From the NCBI GenBank assembly GCA_900299125.1, contig OMIR01000061.1, positions 1-37,100 on the forward strand: a stretch of DNA of 37,100 nt, written 5' to 3'. Below, one piece after another: positions 7,438 through 15,691 of this stretch; the first letter of the stretch is position 1, and each line of letters starts with the position of its first letter. The stretch comes from Nitrosopumilales archaeon (GTDB lineage Archaea; Thermoproteota; Nitrososphaeria; Nitrososphaerales; Nitrosopumilaceae). Below the pieces are notes generated by a model. That model ran no database searches and was not told the origin of the DNA. It was given only the letters and a program-made list of their open reading frames with translations. A program made the translations under genes and the position numbers.

Positions 7438-8076
7438 TTATAGAGATGTGCAGTAATTTTCGTAGCAAGAATCTAAAAGATGGTTTTGGGCATCTAGCGA
7501 TTTGTCTGCAACATCTAAAAATTCTGCATGTGTTTCTTCTGGAATTTCATCTAGAATTTTTTCCCAGGTTGCTGCATGTCTGATATCAGCTTCCATATGG
7601 AGTCTAAAGTATTCAGTTGCATCATCAGAGGAAATATTGTAGAATTTTGCCAAACCATCTAATTTTGTATGGCTAATTTTCGGAATCTCTTTTTCAAATG
7701 CATACATTGCTGCTGCACCTGTTTCTAAAGAGGTCATTAATTGTGCTAGTTCAGCTACAGCAGTAGTTGTTTTTTGCATACCCGTATAGGATTCAATATT
7801 TTCTACACCCAAGGAAACTGCAAAGTTTGCCCATGGAGAAATATGATTAAATTCTTCTTCTTGATTCTCTTTAATTTCTCTTATCATAGATTGTGGAGCA
7901 TATTGTGATATTGTAGCTACAAATTCAGGAACTGCCTTTACGATTTGAAAGTATTCTTTAGAATAACCTGCAAGCATTTGTTTTGACAACTTACCTTCAG
8001 ACCACATTTGATAAAACGGGTGTTTGAGTAAGCTTTTCTGTTCTATTAGTTGATCAATTTTTTTTGCTAGAGACAT
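7438..8076 (-). CDS. CADD/PqqC/TenA-like heme-oxygenase-fold protein, candidate diiron pABA synthase
   Basis: An all-helical 212-aa protein of the TenA/PqqC/CADD superfamily. Likely metal ligands stand out: ENQEEEFNHISPW (E73-E75, H78), the helix with FEKE (E128/E130), and HMEADIRH (H160, D164, H167), the HxxxDxxH pattern of CADD diiron proteins. The TenA thiaminase Cys motif is not apparent. CADD proteins of Chlamydia and a Nitrosomonas homologue are known to supply p-aminobenzoate independently of PabABC, so a role in folate/methanopterin precursor synthesis is plausible here; this is inference. A TATA-like TTTTTTATTG lies about 26 nt before the ATG. It is not near thiamine or PQQ genes. 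Confidence 0.75.
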   Translation of the reverse strand: MSLAKKIDQLIEQKSLLKHPFYQMWSEGKLSKQMLAGYSKEYFQIVKAVPEFVATISQYAPQSMIREIKENQEEEFNHISPWANFAVSLGVENIESYTGMQKTTTAVAELAQLMTSLETGAAAMYAFEKEIPKISHTKLDGLAKFYNISSDDATEYFRLHMEADIRHAATWEKILDEIPEETHAEFLDVADKSLDAQNHLLDSCYENYCTSL

Positions 8077-8154
8077 GCATTTAGTGGATTTTTGCCAATA
8101 AAAAATCTTTACTGTCCAAAAGATTTTATGCGCTCAAGTTGGCGATGCAAAAGG

Positions 8155-8230
8155 GCTCCTGTGGTGTAGTCCGGTCAAGCATGTCGCCCTTTCAAGGCGG
8201 AGATCCCGGGTCCAAATCCCGGCGGGAGCA
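8155..8230 (+). tRNA. tRNA-Glu (UUC)
   Basis: Acceptor GCTCCTG pairs with CGGGAGC (one G-U), discriminator A. Anticodon stem TCGCC/GGCGG encloses CTTTCAA, giving anticodon UUC. The T stem is CCCGG/CCGGG-like around TCCAAAT. CCA is not encoded (ACCTTT follows). A TATA-like TTTTATGCG lies at about 8123-8131, close to 27 nt upstream. Confidence 0.93.
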
Positions 8231-8232
8231 CC

Positions 8233-8238
8233 TTTTTT
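8233..8238 (+). terminator. T6 tract after tRNA-Glu
   Basis: TTTTTT begins two bases after the discriminator, as expected for archaeal T-tract termination. From here to 8418 I see only a TATA-like CTATTAATAC near 8377 and no gene. Confidence 0.45.
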
Positions 8239-8418
8239 GATCTATAACTATGCAGAACTAGGCAGTTTTTTGGATAAATATCGAATTATCTAAGTGGAGA
8301 ATCAGCAATTGAGTAAGATGCAGACATTTCGGAATTTCAGCGCTGTACGTTAATTTGAAAAATTATTCACACCAACTATTAATACTCTGAGAGAACAGAT
8401 CGGCTGAGTGTATCTTTT

Positions 8419-9270
8419 TTGGATCGTAAAAATCTGAAAATCAATCCGTTATTAGACAAATACAAAGATTATATCGAAAAAATAGACAAGGCACTTGAAT
8501 CTGAACTGACATTATATTCCCAATCTGAATTCATGCAGCCCCTAATGTATGCAATAGATGGAGGTAAAAGAATCAGGCCACTAATACTATTATTGGCAGC
8601 CGAGTCTGTCGGTAAAATTGATGAACGCGCATTTGCGGCAGGTTGTGCAATAGAGTTTCTACACACAGAGTCTGTTATTCATGACGATATTATTGATAAT
8701 GAAACATCTCGAAGACAAAAGGATCCTTTCCATATCAAATACGGATACAATACTAGTATTCTAACTGGTGATTTCGTTCTTGGATTAATTCTTAACATAT
8801 CATCTAGATTAAATGATCCAAGAATTACCAAAGCCATTGCAAATACTGCAATGTTGATGAGTGAAGGCGAAGTATTAGAGACTATGCTAGAGACAAGTCA
8901 AGATATCACGTTTGATGATTATCTCAAAGTAATCGAGTACAAAACAGCTACTGCATTTGAGGTGTCATCTAGAATTGGTGCGATAATTGGCGGAGGAAGC
9001 GAGGAGCAGATTATTGCGCTATCAGAATACGGAAGAAACATTGGTATTGCATATCAGATCAGAGATGACTTGATTGATTGGAAAAATGAAGACAAGCTAT
9101 TCAATCTTTTAGTGAAGAAAAGTGTTGATCCTAGAGACATTTTCAATCATATGGAAAAAATGTTAAAAGATTATGCTGAAAAAGCTACTTCTAGTCTTAG
9201 AAAAATTCTAGATAATGACGCCAAGTCACATTTAGAATTTTTATTAAAATTGACTACTTTGAAATTGTAA
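8419..9270 (+). CDS. Polyprenyl (probably geranylgeranyl) diphosphate synthase
   Basis: trans-Prenyltransferase that chains IPP units onto allylic diphosphates, giving precursors of archaeal ether lipids. Landmarks are GGKRIRP (residues 48-54), the first Asp-rich motif HDDIID (D89, D90, D93) and the second RDDLID (D216, D217, D220). At 283 aa it is shorter than many homologues of about 320 aa, mainly at the C-terminus. The residue five before the first Asp motif, often aromatic or small, is Glu84, so product length should not be assumed. Start is a TTG; no in-frame ATG fits better. The last 17 bp overlap the end of nuoN on the other strand. Confidence 0.88.
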   Translation: MDRKNLKINPLLDKYKDYIEKIDKALESELTLYSQSEFMQPLMYAIDGGKRIRPLILLLAAESVGKIDERAFAAGCAIEFLHTESVIHDDIIDNETSRRQKDPFHIKYGYNTSILTGDFVLGLILNISSRLNDPRITKAIANTAMLMSEGEVLETMLETSQDITFDDYLKVIEYKTATAFEVSSRIGAIIGGGSEEQIIALSEYGRNIGIAYQIRDDLIDWKNEDKLFNLLVKKSVDPRDIFNHMEKMLKDYAEKATSSLRKILDNDAKSHLEFLLKLTTLKL

Positions 9271-10750
9271 GTGCTGAATTCAGTACGGGAACTGCATTAT
9301 TTGTAAATTCTATGATTGGATCTGGATAGACTCCGATACCAACTAGGAATATTATAGAAAATATCATGACACCAATGATTGCTTTGGGTTCTTTGATCTT
9401 CTTTTCAGTTTCACCTTCAAAGTACATTTTACGGATGAGCCAACCATAGTATGCAACTGACAATGCAGAATTAAGTACGCCTGCAATAGCAAGCCATCCT
9501 GCCCATGCTGGAAGTCCAGGCTCTAGAGCAGAGCCAAATAGCATCAACTTGCTCCAAAATCCAGCCGTAGGTGGAACTCCAGCTAATGCCAATAACGAAA
9601 TTACTAATCCTAATGAAGTAATTGGCATCTTTCTGCCAAGACCTTTGAGTTTTTCAATATTTGTAACCCCTATAGTAGTAACAATTCCCGCAATTGCAAT
9701 GAATGCTGCACCTTTCATCACAGAGTGATTTAGAATATGAAATAGTGAACCATGAATTCCAAGCGATGTGAATGGTGCCACTGCCAAACCAATCAAAATG
9801 TATCCAGCATGACCAATACTGGAATATGCTAACATGCGAGAGATGTTCTTTTGCATTATTGCTGCGATATTTCCTACAGTCATTGTCATTACTGCAATTA
9901 CTCCTAGTGCAAATGACCAGTCTAATTGTAATGCAATTGTACCCATTATTATTACTCGAAGTGCTGCTGCAAATCCAGCCTTTTTTGTTCCTGCTGCCAA
10001 TAATGCTGTAATTGTAGGAGGCGCGCCTTCATATGCATCTGGAAGCCACATGTGGAATGGTACAAGACCCATCTTGAATCCAAATCCTGCAATAAACATA
10101 CCAACTGCCAATAAAGCAAGTGGTGTCATTGATGAATCAATATTTGCAAGTCCAGTCATGACTTCACCGATATTAGTTGAACCAGTCAAACCATACACAA
10201 TAGATATTCCATAAATTATGATTGCAGAAGATAGTGCACCAAATAGGAAATACTTGATTGCAGCTTCATTTGAGCTTGGATTCTTTTTCATGAATCCTGC
10301 CAAGACATATGTTGGAATACTCATTAGCTCCCAAGCGACAAATAGCATTACCAAGTCTGTAGAGTAAGCTACAAGCACCATTCCAATAGTCGATAATAAT
10401 ATCAGAGAATAGTAGACTGGTGGATGTGCTTGACCACGCATGAAATTAAACGAACCCGCAGTAGTGAGTATAGCAACAATTAGCATTGCAATTGCAAATA
10501 ATCCGCTAAAGGAATCATTTGATAAAACATCTGCAGAGAAGATTGCCGCTTGTGGAATCTGACCAGATACCATCTCATATGCAACATAACCAATTGATGC
10601 AATTAGAGCACCAAATGCAATTGCTGCATAAAGTGAATTGGAGCCTTTTTCCTTTCTTACTACACTAATTACCGGCAAAATCATGCCGACTGTTCCAAGT
10701 ATTGCAATCAGGATAATGGGAGTTGAAGTAATCTCTATCATGTTATTCAC
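9254..10750 (-). CDS. nuoN: NADH-quinone oxidoreductase-like complex, subunit N
   Basis: Antiporter-like proton-pumping membrane subunit of complex I, last gene of the 11-gene cluster. It is a multispanning protein of about 14 helices. FVAWELMSIPTYVLAGF carries the conserved TM5 glutamate, and the segment with GFKMGLVPFHMWLPDAYEGAP holds the TM7 lysine and family signature. The GTG at 10750 abuts the nuoL stop; an ATG three codons later (10741) is an equally good start, giving MIEITSTP. Length is 495-498 aa. The 3' end overlaps the convergent prenyltransferase gene. Confidence 0.93.
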   Translation of the reverse strand: MNNMIEITSTPIILIAILGTVGMILPVISVVRKEKGSNSLYAAIAFGALIASIGYVAYEMVSGQIPQAAIFSADVLSNDSFSGLFAIAMLIVAILTTAGSFNFMRGQAHPPVYYSLILLSTIGMVLVAYSTDLVMLFVAWELMSIPTYVLAGFMKKNPSSNEAAIKYFLFGALSSAIIIYGISIVYGLTGSTNIGEVMTGLANIDSSMTPLALLAVGMFIAGFGFKMGLVPFHMWLPDAYEGAPPTITALLAAGTKKAGFAAALRVIIMGTIALQLDWSFALGVIAVMTMTVGNIAAIMQKNISRMLAYSSIGHAGYILIGLAVAPFTSLGIHGSLFHILNHSVMKGAAFIAIAGIVTTIGVTNIEKLKGLGRKMPITSLGLVISLLALAGVPPTAGFWSKLMLFGSALEPGLPAWAGWLAIAGVLNSALSVAYYGWLIRKMYFEGETEKKIKEPKAIIGVMIFSIIFLVGIGVYPDPIIEFTNNAVPVLNSALTISK

Positions 10751-12832
10751 CTACAAGAACAAGAAAAATACTATGAATAGTATTCCTGCTCCAAATACAT
10801 ACAGATAAGACTGTGCAACGCCGGTCTGTGCTTTTTGTACAACTTTGGCACTCCAACCAATGGATTTTTCAAATCCGACGTTCATGCCCAAGTCAAATGT
10901 GTACTTCTCAAAGTATCGCCAAATTGCTCTAGCTAGCCAGAGAGGCGCAACTACAAAGCACCAATACACAATTGCGTTTAGGTACCATCTGTTTAGCAAA
11001 GTCTTGTGAATTGCGTAAAAGAAAATATTTGAATTTACAAACTTGACTGGATCAACAAATCTTCCAATATAGAAGACATATCCCAGAATTATTCCAATTG
11101 AAAATGCTCCAAGTGATGCCATTAATGCTACTGGATTGATTCCCTCCAAAAATGCAGGTAATCCATTATCTTCAGTTGGACCATGTTCTGTTTCAATGTT
11201 AAATGTGTGTCCTAGATATTCTGTGAATAGTTCATGAATTCCATGTTCTGCTGTTAGTCCAACAATACCTATTCCTATTGTCAGAACGGCCAAAATTCCA
11301 TATGGAACCCACATAGAAAGTGATGCTTCGTGAATATGATGTCCTTCTTTTTCCATGTGTTCGATGTGTTTTGATTTATTACCGAAAAATACCATTCCAA
11401 TCATTCTAGTAGTATAGAAAGTTGTGATAACTGCTGTTAGTACTGCTATTACAAATAACGGCATTGCCCATGTGTTACCTGATTCGTATACAGCCCCAAA
11501 GATTGCATCCTTGCTCCAAAATCCAGTTGTGATAAATGGAGCACCCATTAGTCCAAGTCCTGCCGCCCACATGAATGCATACGTCTTTTTCATGTGTTTT
11601 CGTAATCCGCCCATATCTGTCATGAATCTGGAACCTACAACATGCAATAATGAACCTGCTGCCATGAAAAGTGATGCCTTGAACATGGCATGAGAAATCA
11701 GATGGAAGAATCCCGCAGTATAACCATCAACGTACTGATGTGAAAGACCTGCCACACCCATGGCCATCATCATGTAACCTATTTGAGAACCAGTAGAATA
11801 TGCAAGGACTTTTTTGATTTCAGAGTTAACCATTCCTTGAGTTGCCAATAAAAGCGCAGTAATTGCGCCAACCCATGCTATAATTTCAAAGAACTGATCC
11901 ATTGCAAATCCAGCTGCTGCTAGTGCAAAGAATAGTGGTCCTATTCTAGCAACTAGAAATACACCCGCCTTGACCATTGTTGCTGCGTGAATTAGTGCGG
12001 AAACAGCGGTAGGTCCAGTCATTGCTTCTAGCAACCACTCATTTAATGGGAATTGAGCAGATTTACCAATAGCACCTCCAAACAACAAGACAGCTGCTGG
12101 AATTAGAAATCCTTGAGCTTGCATTTGAGTTGCCCAAGTAGTATCATGCATTAACTCTCTGAATCCAAATGTACCTGCAAATGCAAAGATCAAGAACATG
12201 CCTGATAACATCATAATGTCACCGACTTTGGTCATGATGAATGCCTTCATTCCAGCATGTGTCGGTGCATAGTAATCTTGCAAACCGAGAACTGTTCTAC
12301 CCTTTACTCCCACATGATCCTTGTCTTTGTCTCGGTACCAGAATGAAATTAAAGCGTATGAAGCTAGTCCTACACCCTCCCATCCAAAGAACATCATTAG
12401 CAAGTTATCTGATAAAACTATAATCTGCATTGAACCAATAAAGAACATCATCCAGAACCAGAATCTTGGAATATCTTTGTCGCCTTTCATGTATCCAGTG
12501 CTATACACTACAATCAAAAATGCAATCCAGCCTACTACGTTTGCCATTATAACAGCCAGTGGGTCTGCAAGAACTCCAGCCTTGATTCCTATAGTTGTAA
12601 TCCAATCTACTTGATCATGTACTTCGGTAGATTCTAGTGCCCCTGGTAACAAGGTGGCAGCAGATATTGCACTCATTAGGCCAAATGCGATTGCAACCCA
12701 GCCAGCTCCTCTATGAGAAGCCTTGCCAACACCAGGAATTATGAGTGCGCCAACAAATGGCAAAATCCAAACTAACCACGCACTAGTTGGTGCAAAGCTT
12801 GGCAAGAATCCCAGAATGTTTGCCTCGACCAT
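10751..12832 (-). CDS. nuoL: Complex I subunit L (antiporter-like)
   Basis: Distal proton-pumping subunit. Family signatures include FFGWEGVGLASYALISFWY (TM5 Glu), GAIGKSAQFPLNEWLLEAMTGPTAVSALIHAATMVKAG (TM7-8 region), and LAYSTGSQIGYMMMA. At 693 aa it is longer than bacterial NuoL (about 610 aa), with the extra length towards the C-terminus, where a soluble loop (GPTEDNG) is followed by further helices, fitting the lateral helix and anchor of this subunit. A His-rich loop (HIEHMEKEGHHIHE) occurs in the middle. The ATG overlaps the nuoM stop by one base, suggesting translational coupling. Confidence 0.95.
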   Translation of the reverse strand: MVEANILGFLPSFAPTSAWLVWILPFVGALIIPGVGKASHRGAGWVAIAFGLMSAISAATLLPGALESTEVHDQVDWITTIGIKAGVLADPLAVIMANVVGWIAFLIVVYSTGYMKGDKDIPRFWFWMMFFIGSMQIIVLSDNLLMMFFGWEGVGLASYALISFWYRDKDKDHVGVKGRTVLGLQDYYAPTHAGMKAFIMTKVGDIMMLSGMFLIFAFAGTFGFRELMHDTTWATQMQAQGFLIPAAVLLFGGAIGKSAQFPLNEWLLEAMTGPTAVSALIHAATMVKAGVFLVARIGPLFFALAAAGFAMDQFFEIIAWVGAITALLLATQGMVNSEIKKVLAYSTGSQIGYMMMAMGVAGLSHQYVDGYTAGFFHLISHAMFKASLFMAAGSLLHVVGSRFMTDMGGLRKHMKKTYAFMWAAGLGLMGAPFITTGFWSKDAIFGAVYESGNTWAMPLFVIAVLTAVITTFYTTRMIGMVFFGNKSKHIEHMEKEGHHIHEASLSMWVPYGILAVLTIGIGIVGLTAEHGIHELFTEYLGHTFNIETEHGPTEDNGLPAFLEGINPVALMASLGAFSIGIILGYVFYIGRFVDPVKFVNSNIFFYAIHKTLLNRWYLNAIVYWCFVVAPLWLARAIWRYFEKYTFDLGMNVGFEKSIGWSAKVVQKAQTGVAQSYLYVFGAGILFIVFFLFL

Positions 12833-14400
12833 TATGCACCAAGTACTCCTTTCATGTATGGTAAAATATCCTTAAAGAAGATGTCAGGATAAAGACCAAC
12901 TATAATAGTAAATCCAGCTAGTACCATCATTGGGGCAGTCATGTACCAACTTGCTTCTTTAACATGAGATAGATGTTCTGGAAGTTTTCCAAAGAAGACA
13001 CGCTTTAGCATCCAGAGCATGTAAGACATTGTAATCACAGTGGCAACTAGACCTAATCCAAATGCTACAAGTCTAAGTGTATCTCCACCTGTTGTATGTC
13101 CTTTAACTGCAGTATCTAATGCTCCTGCAAACAAAGTCCATTCACCCATAAATCCACTTGTTGGTGGAACACCTGCAATAGTCAGCGCACCAATAACTCC
13201 ACAAACTGCTGTAATTGGCATCTTGCTTGCTAGTCCACCTAATTTTGTCATGCTCCTAGTTCCACACTGTACAATCAAAATTCCTGCAGTCATGAAAAGC
13301 AGAGCCTTGCCCAATCCGTGAGTGACATACATGAATTCTGCTCCAGCTAAACCCAGAGTAGAGTAAGTTCCAATTCCAAACAAAACGTATCCCATCTGAC
13401 TAACACTGGAATAGGCCAATAATCTTTTGACATCATCTTGCATCAGAGCCATTGCCCCACCATAAATCATGGTGGCTAGTCCCCAAATGTGAAGCCAAAT
13501 TGCCATTTCGGCATAGGTGTTTGGCAAAAATTCTATTATCAATCTGAAAATACCATAAGCCCCAATTCCGATCATTGCAGGTGATAATAAGGCACTAATT
13601 GGTGTAGGTGCTGCACCGTGGACATATGGCAGCCAAATATGGAAAATGAAAGCGGCCAGTTTGACTCCAAGACCAACCACAATAGCAACTGCAGCTAACA
13701 TTAGAACATTTTGAGGAATTTTTGCCTCGGATATTGCAGTAAAATCAAAGCTTCCTATTGAAAGACCAATTGTCAAAAATCCTAACAATAAAACAACGGC
13801 ACCAACATGTGTCCAGAATAGAAACATTAGTGAAATTCTTCGTCTAGGTCCATCACCATAGAAGGCAACAAGGAAGAAACCAGGAATCAACATCACTTCG
13901 AAAAAGACATAGAATTCAATTAGATTAGTAGAGAGTACTGTTCCTAACATTCCCATTGCAAAGACAAGATACAGGGCAAAATAGAGACCTGATTGATTTT
14001 TGACATAAGAGTTCATCTCAGATGATTCCACTATAGCAGTGGTTTGTCCTGAACCAGAGTGAGAATGGTGAACGTGTTCTTCGTATAGTTCATGGAATTT
14101 GTGCATCATGTACGGTTTAGAGTAAAGTGCAAGCACTGTACTGAGAACGTAAATTATGACTGCAAATGGTATTGCTAGACCATCAAGCTTGAATCCAAAT
14201 TCTCCAAAGAGTTTTGTCCAGACATAGTGTTCCTCATAGCTTCCAGATAATGCGACTTGGATTACCAAGAATGTGCAGTAAAGTAATACTCCAAATGTGA
14301 ACCAGGTTGTCACAGTAGGTCCCATCTTTCTTCCCAAGATGTATGCAATAGGAGACAATAGTAGTGGCAGGAAAACTGCCTGTAGTAATGCGTATTCCAT
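12832..14400 (-). CDS. nuoM: Complex I subunit M (antiporter-like)
   Basis: Middle proton-pumping subunit. FYVFFEVMLIPGFFLVAFYG carries the TM5 Glu; VKLAAFIFHIWLPYVHGAAPTPISALL and LLAYSSVSQMGYVLFG are typical of the family. At 522 aa it is slightly long because of an unusual hydrophilic insertion at residues about 98-135, with six histidines between 100 and 114 (MHKFHELYEEHVHHSHSG). It starts at an ATG overlapping the nuoK stop by one base and ends one base into nuoL, so the K-M-L genes are tightly coupled. Confidence 0.95.
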   Translation of the reverse strand: MEYALLQAVFLPLLLSPIAYILGRKMGPTVTTWFTFGVLLYCTFLVIQVALSGSYEEHYVWTKLFGEFGFKLDGLAIPFAVIIYVLSTVLALYSKPYMMHKFHELYEEHVHHSHSGSGQTTAIVESSEMNSYVKNQSGLYFALYLVFAMGMLGTVLSTNLIEFYVFFEVMLIPGFFLVAFYGDGPRRRISLMFLFWTHVGAVVLLLGFLTIGLSIGSFDFTAISEAKIPQNVLMLAAVAIVVGLGVKLAAFIFHIWLPYVHGAAPTPISALLSPAMIGIGAYGIFRLIIEFLPNTYAEMAIWLHIWGLATMIYGGAMALMQDDVKRLLAYSSVSQMGYVLFGIGTYSTLGLAGAEFMYVTHGLGKALLFMTAGILIVQCGTRSMTKLGGLASKMPITAVCGVIGALTIAGVPPTSGFMGEWTLFAGALDTAVKGHTTGGDTLRLVAFGLGLVATVITMSYMLWMLKRVFFGKLPEHLSHVKEASWYMTAPMMVLAGFTIIVGLYPDIFFKDILPYMKGVLGA

Positions 14401-14705
14401 TACCCTTTCAAGCTCCTAAATTCAGCAATATCGACATTTTTGTACATTCTATATGCCACAATAATTAGGGCCAGTCCAACTGCCACTTCAGCAGCAGCAA
14501 TTGCAATTGAGAATAGTGCAAAACTTTGTCCTTGACTGTTTGGTAAAAATCTTCCAAATGCTACTAGATTGAGATTTGCAGCATTGACAATCATTTCTAT
14601 TGCAAAAAGCATTCGGATTGCATTTCTTTTGACAGATATTCCATAGATTCCAATCGCTAGTAAGGCAATTGAGACAATTACAAAGTCAAGCATTGTGTTG
14701 GTCAT
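14400..14705 (-). CDS. nuoK: Complex I subunit K
   Basis: Three-helix membrane subunit, 101 aa, normal size. The two buried glutamates used in proton transfer are present at E37 (FAIEMIVNAANLNLVAF) and E73 (AAAEVAVGLALI). The ATG at 14705 overlaps the nuoJ 3' end by 20 bp; a second in-frame ATG four codons later would shorten the overlap to 8 bp. The stop overlaps the nuoM start. Confidence 0.95.
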   Translation of the reverse strand: MTNTMLDFVIVSIALLAIGIYGISVKRNAIRMLFAIEMIVNAANLNLVAFGRFLPNSQGQSFALFSIAIAAAEVAVGLALIIVAYRMYKNVDIAEFRSLKG

Positions 14706-15198
14706 TTGTTAAATCCTCCCTTCTTGCCAAAGTAAGTGCTCCGATAACTGATGCAGCCAAAATAAAGGCCATTAGAATTAGTGCAGGCCAATAATATGTC
14801 AAAAAGTCACCACCAATTGCTCTGAAATCAACTGGTGGCTCGTCAGTATTAATTGTCTTAATTCCAGAACTAACAATGATTGCGCCTAGTCCCAACATTA
14901 AAGACAGCATCAATCCAATTCCAGCGTATCGTCTTCGTTTATCTTCAATTTTGATAAAAATTAGTTGTCGTCTTACCAACATTACAGTAAAGAGAATCAA
15001 TACTGCAATAGAGCCAATGTATACTGCAATTTGGAACATTGCGATAAAAGGTGAATCCAGCAACAAGAAAAATCCCGCTATTCCTCCCAGTGTTCCCATT
15101 AGTGCAATAGAACCATAGATTAGTGAACGCAGTTCGAGTGCTGCAATTGCAGAACCTATTGTAATTACTGCTAATCCAAGAAATACAGCATCAGCCAT
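14686..15198 (-). CDS. nuoJ: Complex I subunit J
   Basis: Membrane subunit next to the quinone-linked E-channel, with five hydrophobic segments. I start it at the ATG at 15198 (MADAVFLGLAV), which overlaps the nuoI stop by 8 bp; a TTG eight codons upstream is possible but would overlap nuoI more. From that ATG it is 170 aa. The TM3 segment FQIAVYIGSIAVLILFTVML matches the family, including the helix that forms a pi-bulge in other complexes. The loop RRQLIFIKIEDKRRR is strongly basic. Confidence 0.93.
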   Translation of the reverse strand: MADAVFLGLAVITIGSAIAALELRSLIYGSIALMGTLGGIAGFFLLLDSPFIAMFQIAVYIGSIAVLILFTVMLVRRQLIFIKIEDKRRRYAGIGLMLSLMLGLGAIIVSSGIKTINTDEPPVDFRAIGGDFLTYYWPALILMAFILAASVIGALTLARREDLTNDQHNA

Positions 15199-15691
15199 GA
15201 GTTGCGCCTCTTGGGTTGTCAAATTTCAGTTCTACATCCTGAGCAATGTTAGGTTTTACTTGTAATTGCGCAGGTGTGTAAATGAGTCCTTCTTTGGTAA
15301 ATGAAGATAATTCGTAATCATTAGTCATGTATAAGGCATAGAAAGGACACGCATCAACGCATAATCCACAGAAAACACACTTGCCATAATCAATTTGAGG
15401 CATGATTGCCTTTTTGTTTTGCTTCCAATCTTCTTGAACCTTTACCATTGCAATTGCCTCGGCTACTCCTTCACATGCAATTGAACAAAGTTGGCAACCG
15501 GTGCAGTGGTCATGGAATAGCATGTGTCGACCTTTGTATCCTGCAATTCCAACTCCTGTGTTTGGATCGTATTGGTATCCATCTCCTACCATCTTTAGTT
15601 TTTGTTCTGGATATCGTAGTGTGAATCTCTTAACAGCTAGGTGCTTGATTCCAGAGTTTAATGCTTTGATAATACCAGTTGCTGTTCCCAT
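15191..15691 (-). CDS. nuoI: Complex I subunit I, 2[4Fe-4S] protein
   Basis: Peripheral-arm electron carrier holding clusters N6a/N6b. Two motifs are present: CTGCQLCSIACE (C63, C66, C69, C73) and CVFCGLCVDACP (C105, C108, C111, C115). In the first, the residue after the fourth Cys is Glu rather than the usual Pro. The N-terminal amphipathic stretch GIKALNSGIKHLAVKRFTLRYPE matches the family's membrane-contacting helix. It is 166 aa with an ATG start, and the stop codon of nuoH reaches one base into it. Confidence 0.95.
   Translation of the reverse strand: MGTATGIIKALNSGIKHLAVKRFTLRYPEQKLKMVGDGYQYDPNTGVGIAGYKGRHMLFHDHCTGCQLCSIACEGVAEAIAMVKVQEDWKQNKKAIMPQIDYGKCVFCGLCVDACPFYALYMTNDYELSSFTKEGLIYTPAQLQVKPNIAQDVELKFDNPRGATHG

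Noticed and set aside
9834-10214. A 126-residue plus-strand frame within nuoN
   Set aside because: It is the reverse-frame shadow of a membrane protein gene; its composition mirrors nuoN codons.
15191-15222. TTG at 15222 as the nuoJ start
   Set aside because: It lies deeper in nuoI; the ATG at 15198 gives a short 8-bp overlap and a typical N-terminus.
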